Notes: generated by a model from the letters alone, not told the origin. 64,000 nt of DNA from Fragilaria crotonensis (GCA_022925895.1 JAKSYS010000195.1:1-64000), one strand, 5' to 3'; shown: positions 12,501 to 25,045, counted from the first letter of the stretch. A program made the numbers and translations.

Positions 12501-15500
12501 CGCACATCCTACTGAGGCCAATAGTACATTGCGACAGTACCGTCGAGCTCAACATCCCGAACATCGACGCATGGCCCGTGACCGCATCATTAACGTCTTA
12601 CAAACAAGACTTCAACAAGGTACATTGGAGGATGACGATGAGGACATAGAGGCCATAGTTGACCAATTAACTGGCGACTACTCAGATGACGACTACATCG
12701 CTCCAATATTCCACCTCCGCGCGGAGACTCCGCAGACTCTTCCCGATTCACACTGGATGGCACAAATGTCAGTACCGACACTACGAACCGAAGAGATATG
12801 CACATCGATCCACCCCGTGAAATACCCAGACATTTCGGAATTTATGGATACGAAGAGGCTGAACCGCATCCGCTACCCCATCCAGCAGGAGAATATTGTC
12901 GTACAACCCTTGAATGTCACACGGATTTCGCCACGCCTCGACACGCGCCGAGACCTCGCGGATACAGGTGCATCCGTCAGTGCGACAGGTTTGTTGAGCA
13001 TCCTCCATCAATTCACAGCCGATACCCTATATGAAATCATGGGATATGATGGCGCAGTCACGAAGGCCGCTGGCCAAGGAATCGCCCTCGTACATCAGGC
13101 CACGACAGGGAAAACGGAACCTATGCTCTTCGTTTACGTCCCTACTATCACCGGCACAATCATTTCATTGGAGCATCACGCACGTACACATCCTGCTATC
13201 CATCGATGGGTACAGGAAGCCACCCCGAGTCAGAACTCTGGATGGGTGACCTTCTATGATGCGAACGGTGACAAGGTATCAAGCTATCCAACTATTATGG
13301 ATAAAGGGCTGTATTACATCCAAGACATGATATTCATCCCGACCACCACCAACACCTCAGGTCCCACAGAGCACATCAACATGACCTCTCACCACCCCGC
13401 CGAGACGACTCCGCCACCATCATTTTTGGATGACGTAACCGTGCATACCACGAACCCATCCACACCACTCAATTGTGTGGATTACGACCAGTCACTCGTC
13501 GTGGAACACACACAGTCCATGCTCCGCCAGGACATACCCACAAATCCGATCTGCACTGATTACAACCCCCCTCAGCCAAAGCAGATTTGGATTAGCAGTA
13601 TTTTGACCAGCGCAGAACTCCCATCTGATACGAACCTTGGAAAAATGGAAAAAGACGTTCTAAACTTTGAAGTATGGCATCAACGCTTTGCACATTGTTC
13701 TGAAAAGCGTCTCCGACTGACCCAAAAACACGTAGATGGCATTCCCAAGTTTCATCATGCTACCATCCCTCACATTGTGGCGTGTCGTGCTTGTGACGTG
13801 GCTAAACTTCGGAAGGCACCTCGCGGCCCTGCGGCCACTGCTTTCCCCAGTATGGAAAAGGGCCAAGTCTTTCACTTGGATATCGGATTCATCCGAGGTC
13901 CAGCGAACCTTCCAGAAGTCCTTGCTCGTACACAAGATGCAGAGCCAAAGGTTATTGAAAGTCGTCAGGGATATGTATGTTATTTGCTTATCATCGATAG
14001 CAAGACCCGTTACGGTTGGCCATTCCCAATGAAATCAAAATCCGTCCCACCGACCCTCATCCGTACATTCCTCACAACACACGGTAATCACACGGCAGCA
14101 CACCGTCGCATCCGCACCGATGGTGAAGGCTCGTTGGCTGAATCCACTGTTTTTCGCAGCTTAGTGGCGGAACTGGGATACACATTAGAGAAAACCGCCA
14201 CCGACTCTTCCTCACAGAATGGCATCGCTGAGCGACCCCACCAAACGCTAGCAACCATGGTTCGATGTTTGCTATATGCTTCATCCTTACCCACCCCCTT
14301 CTGGGCGGATGCGTTGGTCTATGCCAGTTACGTCAATAATCGGTTATACAACTCAGGCATCAACGCCGTACCATACACACAATGGACGGGTCGTCGTGCA
14401 AACGTCAAACACCTTCGGGCTTTCGGCGCACATGTTTCGGTTAAACGAAGCGGCAACAGACCAACCAAGACGGATCCACATTACTACAACGGGCGTTTTC
14501 TCCGTTTTGGTGCTACGGAACGCAACATCATATATTATGATACTGTCACCAAGCGGGACAAGACAGCGCGACACTGCAAGTTGGACGAATTTCATTATGG
14601 TTCCCCCCCTTCGGAGCGTCCTCACGGTGCACAACACCTATTGTCTCAGGTCTTGCCTCGTTACAACCCGCTTTCACCACCTCTGGACAACCCCAAGGAC
14701 ATGCCGTTGGACGAATTCGAGCCCCACTCTGATATCCCGCTCCCTATCGATGCGATACATGAGACATTGGATGCCCAACCCACTACAGCTGTTGCCGCAC
14801 AACTTCTTGCCCATCAGCAGCACCAGGCCATCTTACATCTCGATATGTCGAAGGATATGTACGGCAAACCTATCACCCTTACGATTCCCATCAATCGTCT
14901 CCCAACGTTAGGTTTCATCGTCCACATGGATACCACCACTGGCCAACTCTTCATTAAAGGCTGCCAAGATGGTACATTCTGCTCCCGCATCCCCAGATGG
15001 CGCTCGACAATTCGCAACTCGGTGGTTCGTTCTCTTAACTCTACTCGAGTCCGTTCTCGCACACACATGGTGCAACTGATCCAAGAATCTCGAAGCCAGG
15101 GCCGAGCACACGTCACATTGATACTCGCCAAGATTGCTGTTCGTACCAACGACGACGATGAGATTCCACAGCTCCACTTCGATCAACTCCGCCACCTTAA
15201 CCAGTTACACATCGCACTACGAGCTCCGACTAATGAGGTCAACGATGCCTTTCTCAATTACACTCGTGCCCAGCTACGCAAACGTCCCGATTACAATGAA
15301 TGGCGTCAATCCGAATGGCAACAACACAACAAATTTGCACTACAAAATATGTTCGGTAAGCCTATTCCGCGCCCGGATCACGCTATTGTTTTGCCGTTTG
15401 TTTGGAATTATTCCATTAAAGAGGATCCTATCACCGGGGTTCCCAAACGTAAAGCTCGGGGAACGTGCAATGGCGGAAAACGTTATGGTAAGGCAGTCAC

Positions 15501-17182
15501 CGTTGCCGAAACATACGCTACTTGCGTAGAACAACCAGCTTGCCGATTGTATTGGGCAGTGACCGCTAGTGAAGGACTCCTTGCAATGGGCGCCGATGCT
15601 GGTAACGCATTTGCAGAAGCCCCACCCCCCGAAGAACCTTTCTTCATGAAAATTGACGACCAGTATATGGAATGGTGGATTGAGCACCTTGGCAATGATC
15701 CTATTCCACCAGGCTTTGTCCTACCCGTCAATCATGCTTTACAAGGTCACCCTGAGGCATCACGATTATGGGAGACACACATTCATGGTATTATTGTCGA
15801 CAAGTTACATTTCACACCAACCAGCACCCATGAGAAATGTTTGTACAGCAAGCGTGATCCAGATGGCAACAACCTTCAGATGATTCTCCGACAGGTAGAT
15901 GATTTCTCGGTGTCTGCGGACTCTCAGGATCAGTGTCAACAAACAATTGCAACCATCGGCTCATATCTTCAAGTCCCCTTAAACGATCTTGGCATCATTC
16001 GGAAGTTTAACGGCGTGAACGTTCTACAAACCCGCTGGTACATCAAAATTTCCTGTGAAGATTACATCTTGAAAATCCTGCTCCACCACAACTGGCAAGA
16101 CCTTAAAGCCTCCAACCTACCGATACCGATGCGACAAGATTGCAAATACCAACGCGAACTGGAACTTGCGATACGCCCGGATAGTCCCCATGCACAGCAA
16201 CAAGTCCAGAATCAGGCAGGATTTTCATATCGTATGACAATCGGAGAGCTGATATATGCCCTTGTGGTTGCCCGAGTGGATATCTCTTTCTCCATCATTA
16301 AACTGTCACAATATAGTGCAAGCCCGGCAAGTATCCATTACCAAGCAGTTCGACACGTCTTTGCGTTCCTGAACAACACCCGCACAGATGGCTTAATCTT
16401 CTGGCGGAAGACACCTCGGAACGATCTACCCCTGTCGGACATCCCTGCCCCGCGCTCAAATCCACAGGACCGTCTACCGACGCCATGTACTGCTCCTAAC
16501 CGTCTCTTGGCATATTCGGATTCGGATTGGGGTTCAGATGCCTCCCATCGACGGTCAGTGACCGGTACCATCATTTTGCTCTCCGGCGCAGCTGTACTGT
16601 ATTCCACTAAATACCAGAAAGCCGTTGCTCTCTCCAGCACTGAGGCAGAGTTCGTGGCTGCATCGGACACAGGAAAAACAGCAATATACATGCGCACCAT
16701 TCTCTCGGATCTTGGTTTTTCACAGGACAACCCGACACAACTCCTTATCGACAACACCGGTGCAGTGTTTATGATCGACGCCCAAGCGCCTACGAAACGT
16801 ACGCGCCACGTCGATATCCGTTACTTTGCTCTCTTTACAATGGAGTAACTCAGGCCAAGTAAAAGCAGAAGCGATACCTACGGACGCGAATATCAGCGAC
16901 TCCCTCACCAAGGCAACTGGACGCATCAAGTTTCACCAGCATGCCGACATCTACATGGGTCGGTCTCCACCATCCTATGTCCCTCATGATGCAGCACTTC
17001 CCCCACCAAGCACACGTCGCATCCACACTTTCATGGTACTCCCAGTGACCTTGGAAACTTTCTCTGCTCTACACCATCACCTAATCAGCTCATATGTCGT
17101 CCATCCATCGGATTACATCAATGCTACAGAGCATGGGAGGGTGAGAGGCTACAGCCCCCGTAGTACTGTAGCCACTTCCTAG
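9566..17182 (+). pseudogene. Copia gag-pol polyprotein, one stop and two frameshifts
   Basis: Domains in order: a gag-like N-terminus with a Pro/Asn/Thr repeat (9938-10102) and a coiled-coil segment (about 10630-11020); a gag core (about 11570-12180); a zinc knuckle (CAACATNGHTALDC, about 12420); aspartic protease (DTGASVS, about 12960); GAG-pre-integrase (WHQRFAHCSEKR, about 13680); integrase core; reverse transcriptase with RQVDDFSV near 15890 in place of the usual YVDD; RNase H (SDSDWGSDASHRRSVTG, about 16520; SSTEAEF, about 16640). The reading frame is broken by an in-frame TAA at 11024-11026 (the same frame continues), a frameshift near 11360, and one extra T near 16838, after which the frame ending at 17182 supplies the RNase H tail (ALLQWSNSGQ-like). 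All parts belong to one polyprotein of more than 2,400 codons. The domain order protease-integrase-RT-RNase H defines Copia. Confidence 0.85.
9938..10102 (+). repeat. 33-bp coding tandem repeat, five copies
   Basis: Five head-to-tail 33-bp units at 9938, 9971, 10004, 10037 and 10070, encoding PDNVTPPGTQM and variants (the fourth unit is PDNVKLPRTQT). The first three are nearly identical. The unit length keeps the frame, so it expands a proline-rich linker in the Copia N-terminal protein. Confidence 0.9.
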
Positions 17183-17229
17183 AATACTACTATACCCTTG
17201 TGTACTGTAGTAGACTGGTGAGCCTTACA

Positions 17230-17709
17230 AACAGACTGTTCTACGGAGTATTACTGTACTGTCATCCATGTGCGTATTAACATTTTACAGAAGAGGTTTC
17301 ATTCTTCCCCATGTGCATATTGGCCAAGACGGCAAGAGAACAACAACTTGACTCTTGCGGTGTCAGGCGTCTCAGGCTTCACCAAACACACACAACAGAA
17401 GGGATCATCTTAACTTTTTATGGCTGTCAGTGGTGTCAAAAGATTTATGCGACGGCGAACGATCAGAAAAGTGAGGACATGGTCAGTCGTCGAAACGATG
17501 GTGACGCGAGACGTGCTTCCGGTCCGGGCGATACCATTTTCTCGGTTCGCCTATAGCATAGTAGACAACATCCAGCACCCCCTGCGATCATGAAGAGTAT
17601 TCGGAAAGGTTCTACAATTCAAATATTCGCGAAGAACGGCCTAGTAGGAGGGGTTGTGGTGACTGGTGACTGGTGACTGGCGACTATCAAGAACGTGTGT
17701 CTTATGCGC
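17230..17709 (+). pseudogene. 5' part of the unrecognised plus-strand gene family, remnant
   Basis: About 410 bp align clearly with 41840-42250 and more weakly with 45560-45720: both hold the stretch around GGCCAAGACGGCAAGAG, then GTGTCAGGCGTCTCAGGCTTC and a segment translating as PCDHEEYSERFYNSNIRE. The rest of the family gene is missing; the sequence switches at about 17642 to CCTAGTAGGAGGGG, which in block B follows an ankyrin promoter (53519). This is therefore a recombinant or truncated copy, hit on the left by the Copia element and on the right by the DIRS element. Its function is unknown; see the best copy at 45803-47383. Confidence 0.55.
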
Positions 17710-18006
17710 CGTCAGCGGCAGCGGAGCAGACGGTCCCTCATCATCACACACGCACGCAGACGGACCACAGCACCCGAATAACGCAAGTCGGCCAACAGAA
17801 GTCTACGTGGATACGGAAAATGCTACATACGTGGGAGCACCAAAGATTCTGACCTCTGAACGGAACGTAATGCACAGGTCTCATTGTACGTCGAAGCTTC
17901 GGTTCAACCGACACGACTTCAAGAACCCACCGACGCTCGCGGAACCTGCATCCAGCCAGGCATCGCGAGACGGTGGCACCAACCGATAGCAGATAGTTGC
18001 TTTAAG
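17710..18006 (+). repeat. Split direct repeat A1 of the DIRS element
   Basis: A 297-bp copy matching 23677-23973 (A2). It begins CGTCAGCGGCAGCGG and ends GATAGTTGCTTTAAG. In PAT-type elements A1 and A2 allow regeneration of the full element through a circular intermediate. Confidence 0.95.
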
Positions 18007-18050
18007 TTCAATCGGTCGGGCACAACGGAACCCGTCAGAGCCGAGTATCT

Positions 18051-20239
18051 ATGGCCCTACCGGCAGCACCGGTGCTCGTAGCGGGAGGAGCGGCTATACC
18101 CGCACCCCCACCGGCACCAACGTCCTATCGAGAGCTCTACAGCGACGCCACCAACAGTCCGCCTCTGGACCGAACCGCGGCTTATCTAGCTAGCTATCGG
18201 TTTACAGATGCCGGGTTGGGAGCTGTGCCAACACCGGCAGTACTGAGAGACCAGGCTGTAGCCTTGAGCGACAGGCAGCCCATGGCGTTCCTGGCCCTTA
18301 CTACCGGCCCCGACGGAACGCCGGAAGTAGTCATCCTACATCGCCTCCTGCGGTACCTGGACATTCCCGGTGATGACCCTTCGGGGTACAACGACCGGGT
18401 TCTAGGCCTAGTAGGGGACATACTCCCCCACCAATACCCGGTTGTTGAATGTCCGAACACTGCCTTCCACTTGGTAAACACGGCGATACGTGTACCCACC
18501 GTGGAGGCCATGGAGACTCTGCTGCCCACATGGGCAGACCCTCAAGTGGCGCTGGGTCCGTACAACGAAGAAGACGCCGAAACCGAGTTGATACGTCCAC
18601 GACACATACAACTCGTGCCGGGACGCTACGCGGCGCTGTTAGTGCACCGCCGGAGGATCAAGGCTAAGCAAGCCTACCAGGAATTGGTAGGTGCCATCAG
18701 GCCGATAACGCTACCGTTGGCTGTCATGATGTGCTCGTCTGGCTCCGTGCTGCCTGCACGGCTCGCGGAGGCGAGGGAGCCCAGAATACACTACCGAGCG
18801 TGCACCACCTTTTCGCCCCCGTACATCTGCCACCGGAGGTGCATCAGTACGTCACTGCAAAAGTGCACCGCGACCTTCCAGGAATCGGCGCGACCGCCGA
18901 AGGGGCGCTTCCAGGTGCCACTGCCACTTTGCTGGGAGCGCTGCGAGCTCTGACCGATCGGCGTGACGCGACCACGGAGGGCGGAGCCCCTACAGACGTA
19001 GGGGGCCAGAGGATGGCAGCACGAGAGTCGAAGACAATTGTGGATGCCTATAAGGAAACGTACCTCACACTCCTACGTTACGGCAACGTGAATCGGCCAG
19101 AGGATGTGGCCCCGGTTTGGATACGCCTAGCCAACTGCTCGAAGAGCGAGCAGCATATTGTGCTGTCGCAAGAACTACAAAGAGTATGCATGGCGAGAGG
19201 CCTGTCCACCGAGATTTACAACCCGGTAATCACGGCAACCCTCAAGCAGATGGTTAGCGGGCTGCAGTTTGAGGGTCATGGGGCCGACGACCTGACATCA
19301 GGATGTCAGCCCTTTCTGGTGTCGTACGCTGGGAGTACCAGCCACTACCAGGCGGTAGCAGCAGCAAGTATTGCAAACCAGCTGTCGCAAGGTGAACAGA
19401 GTGCAAGCTTGTCGGACTACCGCGAAATTCGCGAAAAGGAGAGAATCAAGTTCCCTCGGGACATCTCGGAGGTGTGCATCACCTTACTCCGGTATGCAGT
19501 CCTATGCCAGGGGCTATTTCAAGGGGTAGGCCCACCTCATCCATTTGTGGAGGCCATGTGGGGACTCGCATCAAGTCTCCAGAACATGGCTCCCTTTGTG
19601 ACCGAGCGGTTTGCGCTAGTGGCGGGCACACCGCAGATAGCCAATACATACTTCTCACGCATCTTACGCACGGTGCAATTAAGTGTGTATGAGTATTTGC
19701 AACAAGTCGGAACCAATGTTGCCGACGGGGTCAACGGCATCCCACTCCCCTCCTTCGCCTCACTGCTCCAAGACCTGAAGAGGGGCACGTTCCACCTCTC
19801 GACGAACTGGGTCGCTATTCCAGACGAGTACCTCACACCCTCGGTGCAGACGGGAGTCGCCCGGAATCAGGGCTCAATTGCAGGAAGTGGCAACACCATT
19901 GCCACCCCTACCACAGGGTCCACTCACTCGGTAGTGTCGTCCGTCACCGGAGACACTTCACGCACACCAGTGGCCAGAGAAGAGAACCCGCGCCCGGACG
20001 CCGACTTCACGTCCCTCACAATGAGGCCCGGCGGCATTCGTAATGTGCTGCGCACGCACCGCCCAGCAAACAACGACTCAGGCAATGAATTCTGCGTCGC
20101 GTGGTGGACGAAGGGGGCCTGTTTTGCCAACTGTGGTAGACGCGCCACACATGCGCCATTTGCGTCGCCTGGTGAGCGCACGCGCTTACTGGCCTACGTT
20201 CGCGAACACCTCGTGGCACCCGCTAACACAGGGACCTGA
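18051..20239 (+). pseudogene. DIRS gag-like protein, one frameshift
   Basis: Reading starts at 18051 just after repeat A1 (MALPAAPVLVAGGAA) and stays open to about 18950; the continuation of the same protein is in another frame from about 18731 to 20239, so there is one frameshift near 18730-18790. The C-terminus carries a Cys/His cluster (C-x8-C-x3-C-x6-H: CVAWWTKGACFANCGRRATH) like the zinc-binding motif at the end of DIRS gag proteins. It lies directly upstream of the reverse transcriptase frame with a short gap. It would form the structural core of the element's particle. The family role is inferred from position and the Cys/His motif. Confidence 0.7.
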
Positions 20240-20317
20240 CGGGGACGCCAGGATGGCGCAGACGCAGCCGTCGCTGGCACTGCACCACCCTGGCACTCAC
20301 AGGCACCTCCATGGCCA

Positions 20318-22300
20318 ATGGAGGCCGAACACCAACACGCGGCAAGACGTCGTACCAAAAGACGAGCGGATCGTATATCGGAAGACACGCAACAGGACGA
20401 AACACGAGCGGAACTCGAATTGGGTAAGTTAGCTGATTATTACGCGGCGCAGGTACAACGTGAGGGTAGCTGGGCACAGTTTATTCGGGCCCAACGGGGC
20501 AAGTCCAACATACCACATAAAGTAGACACTTTGGCACACCGCGCGTCACGCCTTCTTCACCATTTGAGTGTCCGTGGCGCAAGCGTCACTCTGACGACAC
20601 CACCATGGGACCATCACCGCATCTCCGAGGCCATGTCGCGGGGACCCCATAAGTCCTCGCAGGGGGAACGACCATTTGTAGCGGCGGAAATGTTGGATTT
20701 TTGCAAACAAGGATACTGGGTCGTGCTTCCCTACGAGGCCGTGAGGGAGTTACCAAACCTTCGAGTCTCACCATTGGGTGTAGTACCGCAGCGAGACCGG
20801 CGCCCACGCCTGATCGTCGACTACTCGTACTCCGGTGTGAACAGCGAAACACTCTTGCACCACGTGAAGCCATGCAATTTGGCAAGGCATTGCAACGCCT
20901 CCTCAGCACTATCGTTCACGCCGACCAACGCTATGGCCCCGTCTATCTTGCCAAGATTGACATCGCAGATGGGTTTTACAGAGTATGGATACAACTCTCC
21001 GACATTCCCAAACTTGGTGTGGCTCTCCCCACCAGAGCAAATACACGTGCACTGGTGGCTTTCCCACTCGCTCTACCGATGGGATGGGCAGAGTCACCAC
21101 CGTACTTTACAGTGGTGACCGAAACAGCGTGCGATCTCGCCAACGCTATGCTCCGTCAGCGTGACGACCCACACCTACGTCAAGAACATCGCCTGGAAGC
21201 GGTAGCTGCCACGCCGCCGCCAACAGTGTTGTCCCCCACACGGCACCAAGGTGCCCCTCGCCAGTGCACCTCCACAACACTGCATGCCGATGGTCGTGCA
21301 CCCATCGCCCAGGTGGATGTCTATGTAGACGACTTTTTGTTGATGGCCCAAACGGCGTCGCAACGTCGCCAGGTCCTGCGGGCAACCTTGGCCTCCATTG
21401 ACAAAGTCCTCCGGCTCACGCCCGATGATCCCCGCATCGCAAGGAACCGGCCTCTATCAAGAAGATGCAGCAAGGCGACGCCCATTGGGCCACCGACAAA
21501 CGCATCCTCGGTTGGGATATCGACACCAGCGCCATGACACTGTCCCTCCCTCCCCACCGTCTCACACGGCTACATGCTATCTTGGATTGGATATCACCTC
21601 CCGTCGTCGTCTCCCTGTCAAACAATGGCACCAGTTGCTCGGCGAGCTTCGCTCCATGGCTCCTGCTCTTCCTGGTGCCCGCGGCCTCTTTTCCCTGCTC
21701 CAAGACGCGCTGCGGCACGCCGACCAGCGCCGCATACGCATAACCCCTCACCTGCACGCGCTAGCAGATGATTTCCGACGGCTGGTGGACGACCTCGCCC
21801 TGCGCCCCACACGACTCCAGGAACTGGTGCCCACTTATCCCTCCGACATCGGCGCATCCGACGCGTGCCAACAGGGCATGGGTGGGGTCTGGTTTGACAA
21901 CCTTGACCCCCACGCAGCGCCAATTCTCTGGCGCCACCGTTTCCCGCCACATGTTGCCTCTGCCCTCATCACGGCCGCCAACCCCACCGGCCATCTCTCC
22001 ATCTCTGACCTGGAGTTGGTATCATCGCCCATCGCGCCATTGTCGCACACGCACGCGACGTTGCCGAACGCACGATCTGGGTCAACGCTGACAATCGCGC
22101 GGCGGTGTCATGGACAACAAGGGTCCTCCACCTCCGCTGCCGCGCGTGCCCACCTGTTGCGTTTCGCGGCCCTCCACCAACGCGCCTATCGCTACGTGGT
22201 CCGCACACATTATATACCCGGCCCGGTCAATGTCATGGCCGACGACGCCAGCCGTCGCTGGGACTTGGACGATGCCGCTTTACTCACCTTCTTTAACACC
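20318..22300 (+). pseudogene. DIRS reverse transcriptase / RNase H, several frameshifts
   Basis: The reverse transcriptase begins in the frame opening at 20318 (start not certain). It holds SPLGVVPQRDRRPRLIVDYS, shifts frame near 20860, continues with AKIDIADGFYRVWIQ (active-site D), FPLALPMGWAESPPYF and DVYVDDFLLMA (YVDD box, about 21320). Further shifts occur near 21450 and 21550. RNase H follows: SDIGASDACQQGMGG (about 21850), SISDLELV (about 22005), NADNRAAVSW (about 22090, another frame) and DDASRRWDL (about 22240). At least four indels are needed to read it through. Order and motifs fit DIRS pol. Confidence 0.8.
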
Positions 22301-22319
22301 CGTTACCCTCAGGTACAGT

Positions 22320-23435
22320 CCTGGCGAATGCAGACGCTCACGCCCGCGATCAGTGCATCACTGATTGGTTCGCTGTCCAAGCCGCGTTCTCGCGCCGCGT
22401 CTCCACCCAACGGCATGCCTCCGCCACAACCGCTTGGACCCTCTGGCAGGCCTTCTGTACCAGCCTGGGCATCAATCCCTTCCAACTTGGACCCGACCCA
22501 GTTCCTCTTCTCCAACTCTTTGCCCACCGCTACCACAATGGCACCCTCGCTCCCGGCCGTCACCCCGTCCGGACTCGGACGGTGGAAGACGCCATACGCG
22601 CGCTGGGTCAGACGTATGCCCGCATGGGGGCCGTGGACCCTCGTCTAAACTCCCACGGTGCGCTGGACTTTCGCCTCACCGCTTTGTTTCAGGCATGGAA
22701 ACACGACGACGCCCCGCCATCACGGGTCAAACCCCTTCCGCTTGGCGTTGTCGCCCAAGTCTGGGCCACAGCCCACGCCGAAAGCCACCCCACTGTGCGG
22801 CGGCGCAATGCCTCGTTTTCGGCTTCTTTTTCCTGCTCCGCCCTGGCGAGTACCTCGGCCTTCCCCGGCCAGCCCTTTTCCGCCTGTGCGACGTCCAATT
22901 CTGGATTGGCTCGCGCGCCCTCGCCCACGCCACCTGCCCTGACGCGGACCTCCTTGCCTCTACCTTTGTCGCTCTGACGTTCACGCAACAAAAAAATGGT
23001 GTTCGCAATGAAACCATCGGGCATGGGCGCTCCGGGCACCCCCACCTCTGCCCTGTCCTCGCTCTTGCCTCACGTGTGATCGCACTGCGCGCCTGCGGCG
23101 CCGCGCCCGACACCACCCTTAATGCCTTCCGCCCTCGGCCGGACGCGCCCTTTCACTTCGTCACCGCCACTTCCCTCACATCCCGCATTCGAGCTGCACT
23201 CATTCTTCATCCCGACCCCGCATACACCCTTCCCGACGTCTCCGTTCGCTCCACCCGTGCGGGCGGCGCCATGGCGCTGCTGTGCGCCGGGGTCGACAGT
23301 GATCGCATTCGCTTGGTCGGTCGGTGGCGGTCGGACGAGATGTACAGGTACCTCCACGTACAGGCGCAGCCGGTGATGACTGGCCTCTCCGCCGCGATGC
23401 TTCACGGTGGTACCTTTCGCCTCACTCCCCCGTGA
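22320..23435 (+). pseudogene. DIRS tyrosine recombinase, one frameshift
   Basis: The N-terminal part is in the frame covering 22582-22800 (VEDAIRALGQTYARMGAVDP, just upstream AWTLWQAFCTSLGINPFQLG in a neighbouring frame), and the catalytic part is in the frame ending at 23435. Catalytic features visible: arginine in FFFLLRPGEYLG (about 22840), a basic RSTRAGG box (about 23255) and tyrosine in WRSDEMYRYLHVQ (about 23340), the R...R..Y arrangement of tyrosine recombinases. A frameshift lies near 22800. The stop at 23433-23435 is 64 bp before repeat B1. This enzyme would insert the circular DNA copy without making a target duplication, which agrees with the flanks. Confidence 0.8.
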
Positions 23436-23499
23436 CCAGTCCTCTTTTTCTCCCACCCGCCTTCGGCCTCCCGCCCTCCACCTTTGTGGCCCATATGGG

Positions 23500-23676
23500 C
23501 CAGAGTACATGGTTAGCACTGCCCGCGACAGCGCTACCGCACTCCGGGTAGGAGCTTAAGGCTCCCATAGTAAGATGGTCGTTACCACCATACCCTGATC
23601 ACTGTAGCATACTACTACAGCAGGGACCATTAGCATAGCAGCCGCTGAGGCGGGAAAGTGCTTGCACGCATCCCGC
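23500..23676 (+). repeat. Split direct repeat B1 of the DIRS element
   Basis: A 177-bp copy (CCAGAGTACATGG...GCACGCATCCCGC) repeated as B2 at 23989-24165. It directly abuts A2. Confidence 0.95.
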
Positions 23677-23973
23677 CGTCAGCGGCAGCGGAGCAGACGG
23701 TCCCTCATCATCACACACGCACGCAGACGGACCACAGCACCCGAATAACGCAAGTCGGCCAACAGAAGTCTACGTGGATACGGAAAATGCTACATACGTG
23801 GGAGCACCAAAGATTCTGACCTCTGAACGGAACGTAATGCACAGGTCTCATTGTACGTCGAAGCTTCGGTTCAACCGACACGACTTCAAGAACCCACCGA
23901 CGCTCGCGGAACCTGCATCCAGCCAGGCATCGCGAGACGGTGGCACCAACCGATAGCAGATAGTTGCTTTAAG
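23677..23973 (+). repeat. Split direct repeat A2 of the DIRS element
   Basis: A 297-bp repeat of A1 (17710-18006), directly joined to B1. The B1-A2 junction carries the joined element ends, as expected for a circle-derived template. Confidence 0.95.
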
Positions 23974-23988
23974 CCCGCCCGCCCACAA

Positions 23989-24165
23989 CCAGAGTACATG
24001 GTTAGCACTGCCCGCGACAGCGCTACCGCACTCCGGGTAGGAGCTTAAGGCTCCCATAGTAAGATGGTCGTTACCACCATACCCTGATCACTGTAGCATA
24101 CTACTACAGCAGGGACCATTAGCATAGCAGCCGCTGAGGCGGGAAAGTGCTTGCACGCATCCCGC
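23989..24165 (+). repeat. Split direct repeat B2 of the DIRS element
   Basis: A 177-bp repeat of B1 ending CATCCCGC at the right border. The flank TGATGCGCC follows, matching the empty site in block B near 53577. Confidence 0.95.
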
Positions 24166-24331
24166 TGATGCGCCTTTAGATTGTGAAAGTTTCTACTACT
24201 GTACCTGGTATATGGTATGTGGTATATGTCATAGTACCGGTATAAAGCTACCTCTACTAGCTACCATGCATACTTGTAGAGAGCATAAAGACTACTGGTA
24301 GAAACCTGCGCTTTTACTGAATACTCCAGTA

Positions 24332-24607
24332 CTAGTACTTGATTCGGCGAGTTCCAAAGATGAATCGCCCATCGGCTATGGTACAACGACCGTAGGACTC
24401 GTTCATATCTCTGATGTCCTTCTCGTTCAAACTGATAAGCAGGTCTTCAAAGGTTCCGAATCCTTCTTGCTGGATCCGCTCACGCATTGCCGCGGTCGTA
24501 AATCCAATCCACTGCAATGCAGTGTCCATCAGGTTCTCAAGTGCTGGTACCTCCTCAGGAGGCACATCGACGTTGACGTCGTCAGCTGCAGGTCCGATGA
24601 TATCCAT
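24332..24607 (-). pseudogene. Short gag-like retroelement ORF, block A copy
   Basis: The frame is open from 24691; the Met at 24607 (MDIIGPAADDVNVDVPPEEV) is the more likely start because upstream residues are basic and unlike the rest. The core reads ALQWIGFTTAAMRERIQQEG, then LNEKDIRDMNESYGR and GRFIFGTRRIKY to the stop. This resembles the small helical N-terminal domain of gag-type ORFs of diatom retroelements (recalled pattern, not searched). No other retroelement domain is nearby, so it is a fragment. The block B copy (54335-54691) differs by an in-frame 3-bp indel (one Leu) and a few bases. Confidence 0.5.
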
Positions 24608-25045
24608 GGTTTGTTGATAGTCTGTGGACACAACGTTGAAATTAGTAAGCTGCAATAGCGACCACAAGGGCCATCGACACTTCTGTCGCATGTCTCAGGC
24701 GTGACGAATACGCTCTACCTCGGAGTGAGTGATCAGCTCTCTCTTATTGCCTCATAGCCAAACTGACATACATCAGTTCAACCTTTCATGTGTACGTCGG
24801 TGATTGTTTCGTCTACGATCCCATCAGAACATCACACATGCACTCTTCTCATTTCGTCACCAATGCACCATTCATAGGCTATTGGGTCTGATAAACCGTG
24901 TAAAGTAAGCGGGTAACAACGTTCCCTTATCATTGTAGACTAACTTCGAGATTAAACGATAAAGCGTTCTCGATAAAAGAGTGAGCTAAACATTGCAATG
25001 AATTGCAATGTCTTGCCATTAGGGACTCAGTCATACCACGACCTG

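Larger units (their letters stand above)
9565..17229 (+). mobile_element. Copia retrotransposon, 5' end displaced by the DNA transposon
   Basis: A plus-strand gag-pol element. Its coding frame is open right back to 9566 (YLHDDPTVYDN before the first possible start), so the true 5' end, including any 5' LTR, must lie on the far side of the inserted transposon, left of the window. The 3' limit is set by comparison: from about 17230 the sequence matches the flank seen at about 41840, so everything before it is element. The last about 97 bases (TGGGAGGG...CCTTACA) may be a short 3' LTR, but this cannot be verified without the 5' copy. Confidence 0.75.
17710..24165 (+). mobile_element. DIRS-group (PAT-type) tyrosine-recombinase retrotransposon
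   Basis: A complete 6,456-bp element with split direct repeats: A1 17710-18006, ORFs, B1 23500-23676, A2 23677-23973, a 15-bp spacer, B2 23989-24165. A1/A2 (297 bp) and B1/B2 (177 bp) are the same length and show no difference by eye. It encodes gag, reverse transcriptase/RNase H and a tyrosine recombinase, and no LTR, as in PAT/Kangaroo-type elements. Block B shows the empty site at about 53568-53585 (CTTATGCGC followed by TTATGCGCC), with no target duplication, as expected for recombinase-mediated insertion. No methyltransferase domain was seen. Confidence 0.9.

Noticed and set aside
17133-17229. Short 3' LTR of the first Copia element
   Set aside because: It has TG...CA-like ends and the right position, but the 5' copy is outside the window, so it is not listed as a separate feature.
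22689-23519. Minus-strand frames opposite the DIRS recombinase
   Set aside because: Produced by the GC-rich codon bias of the recombinase; no recognisable motif.
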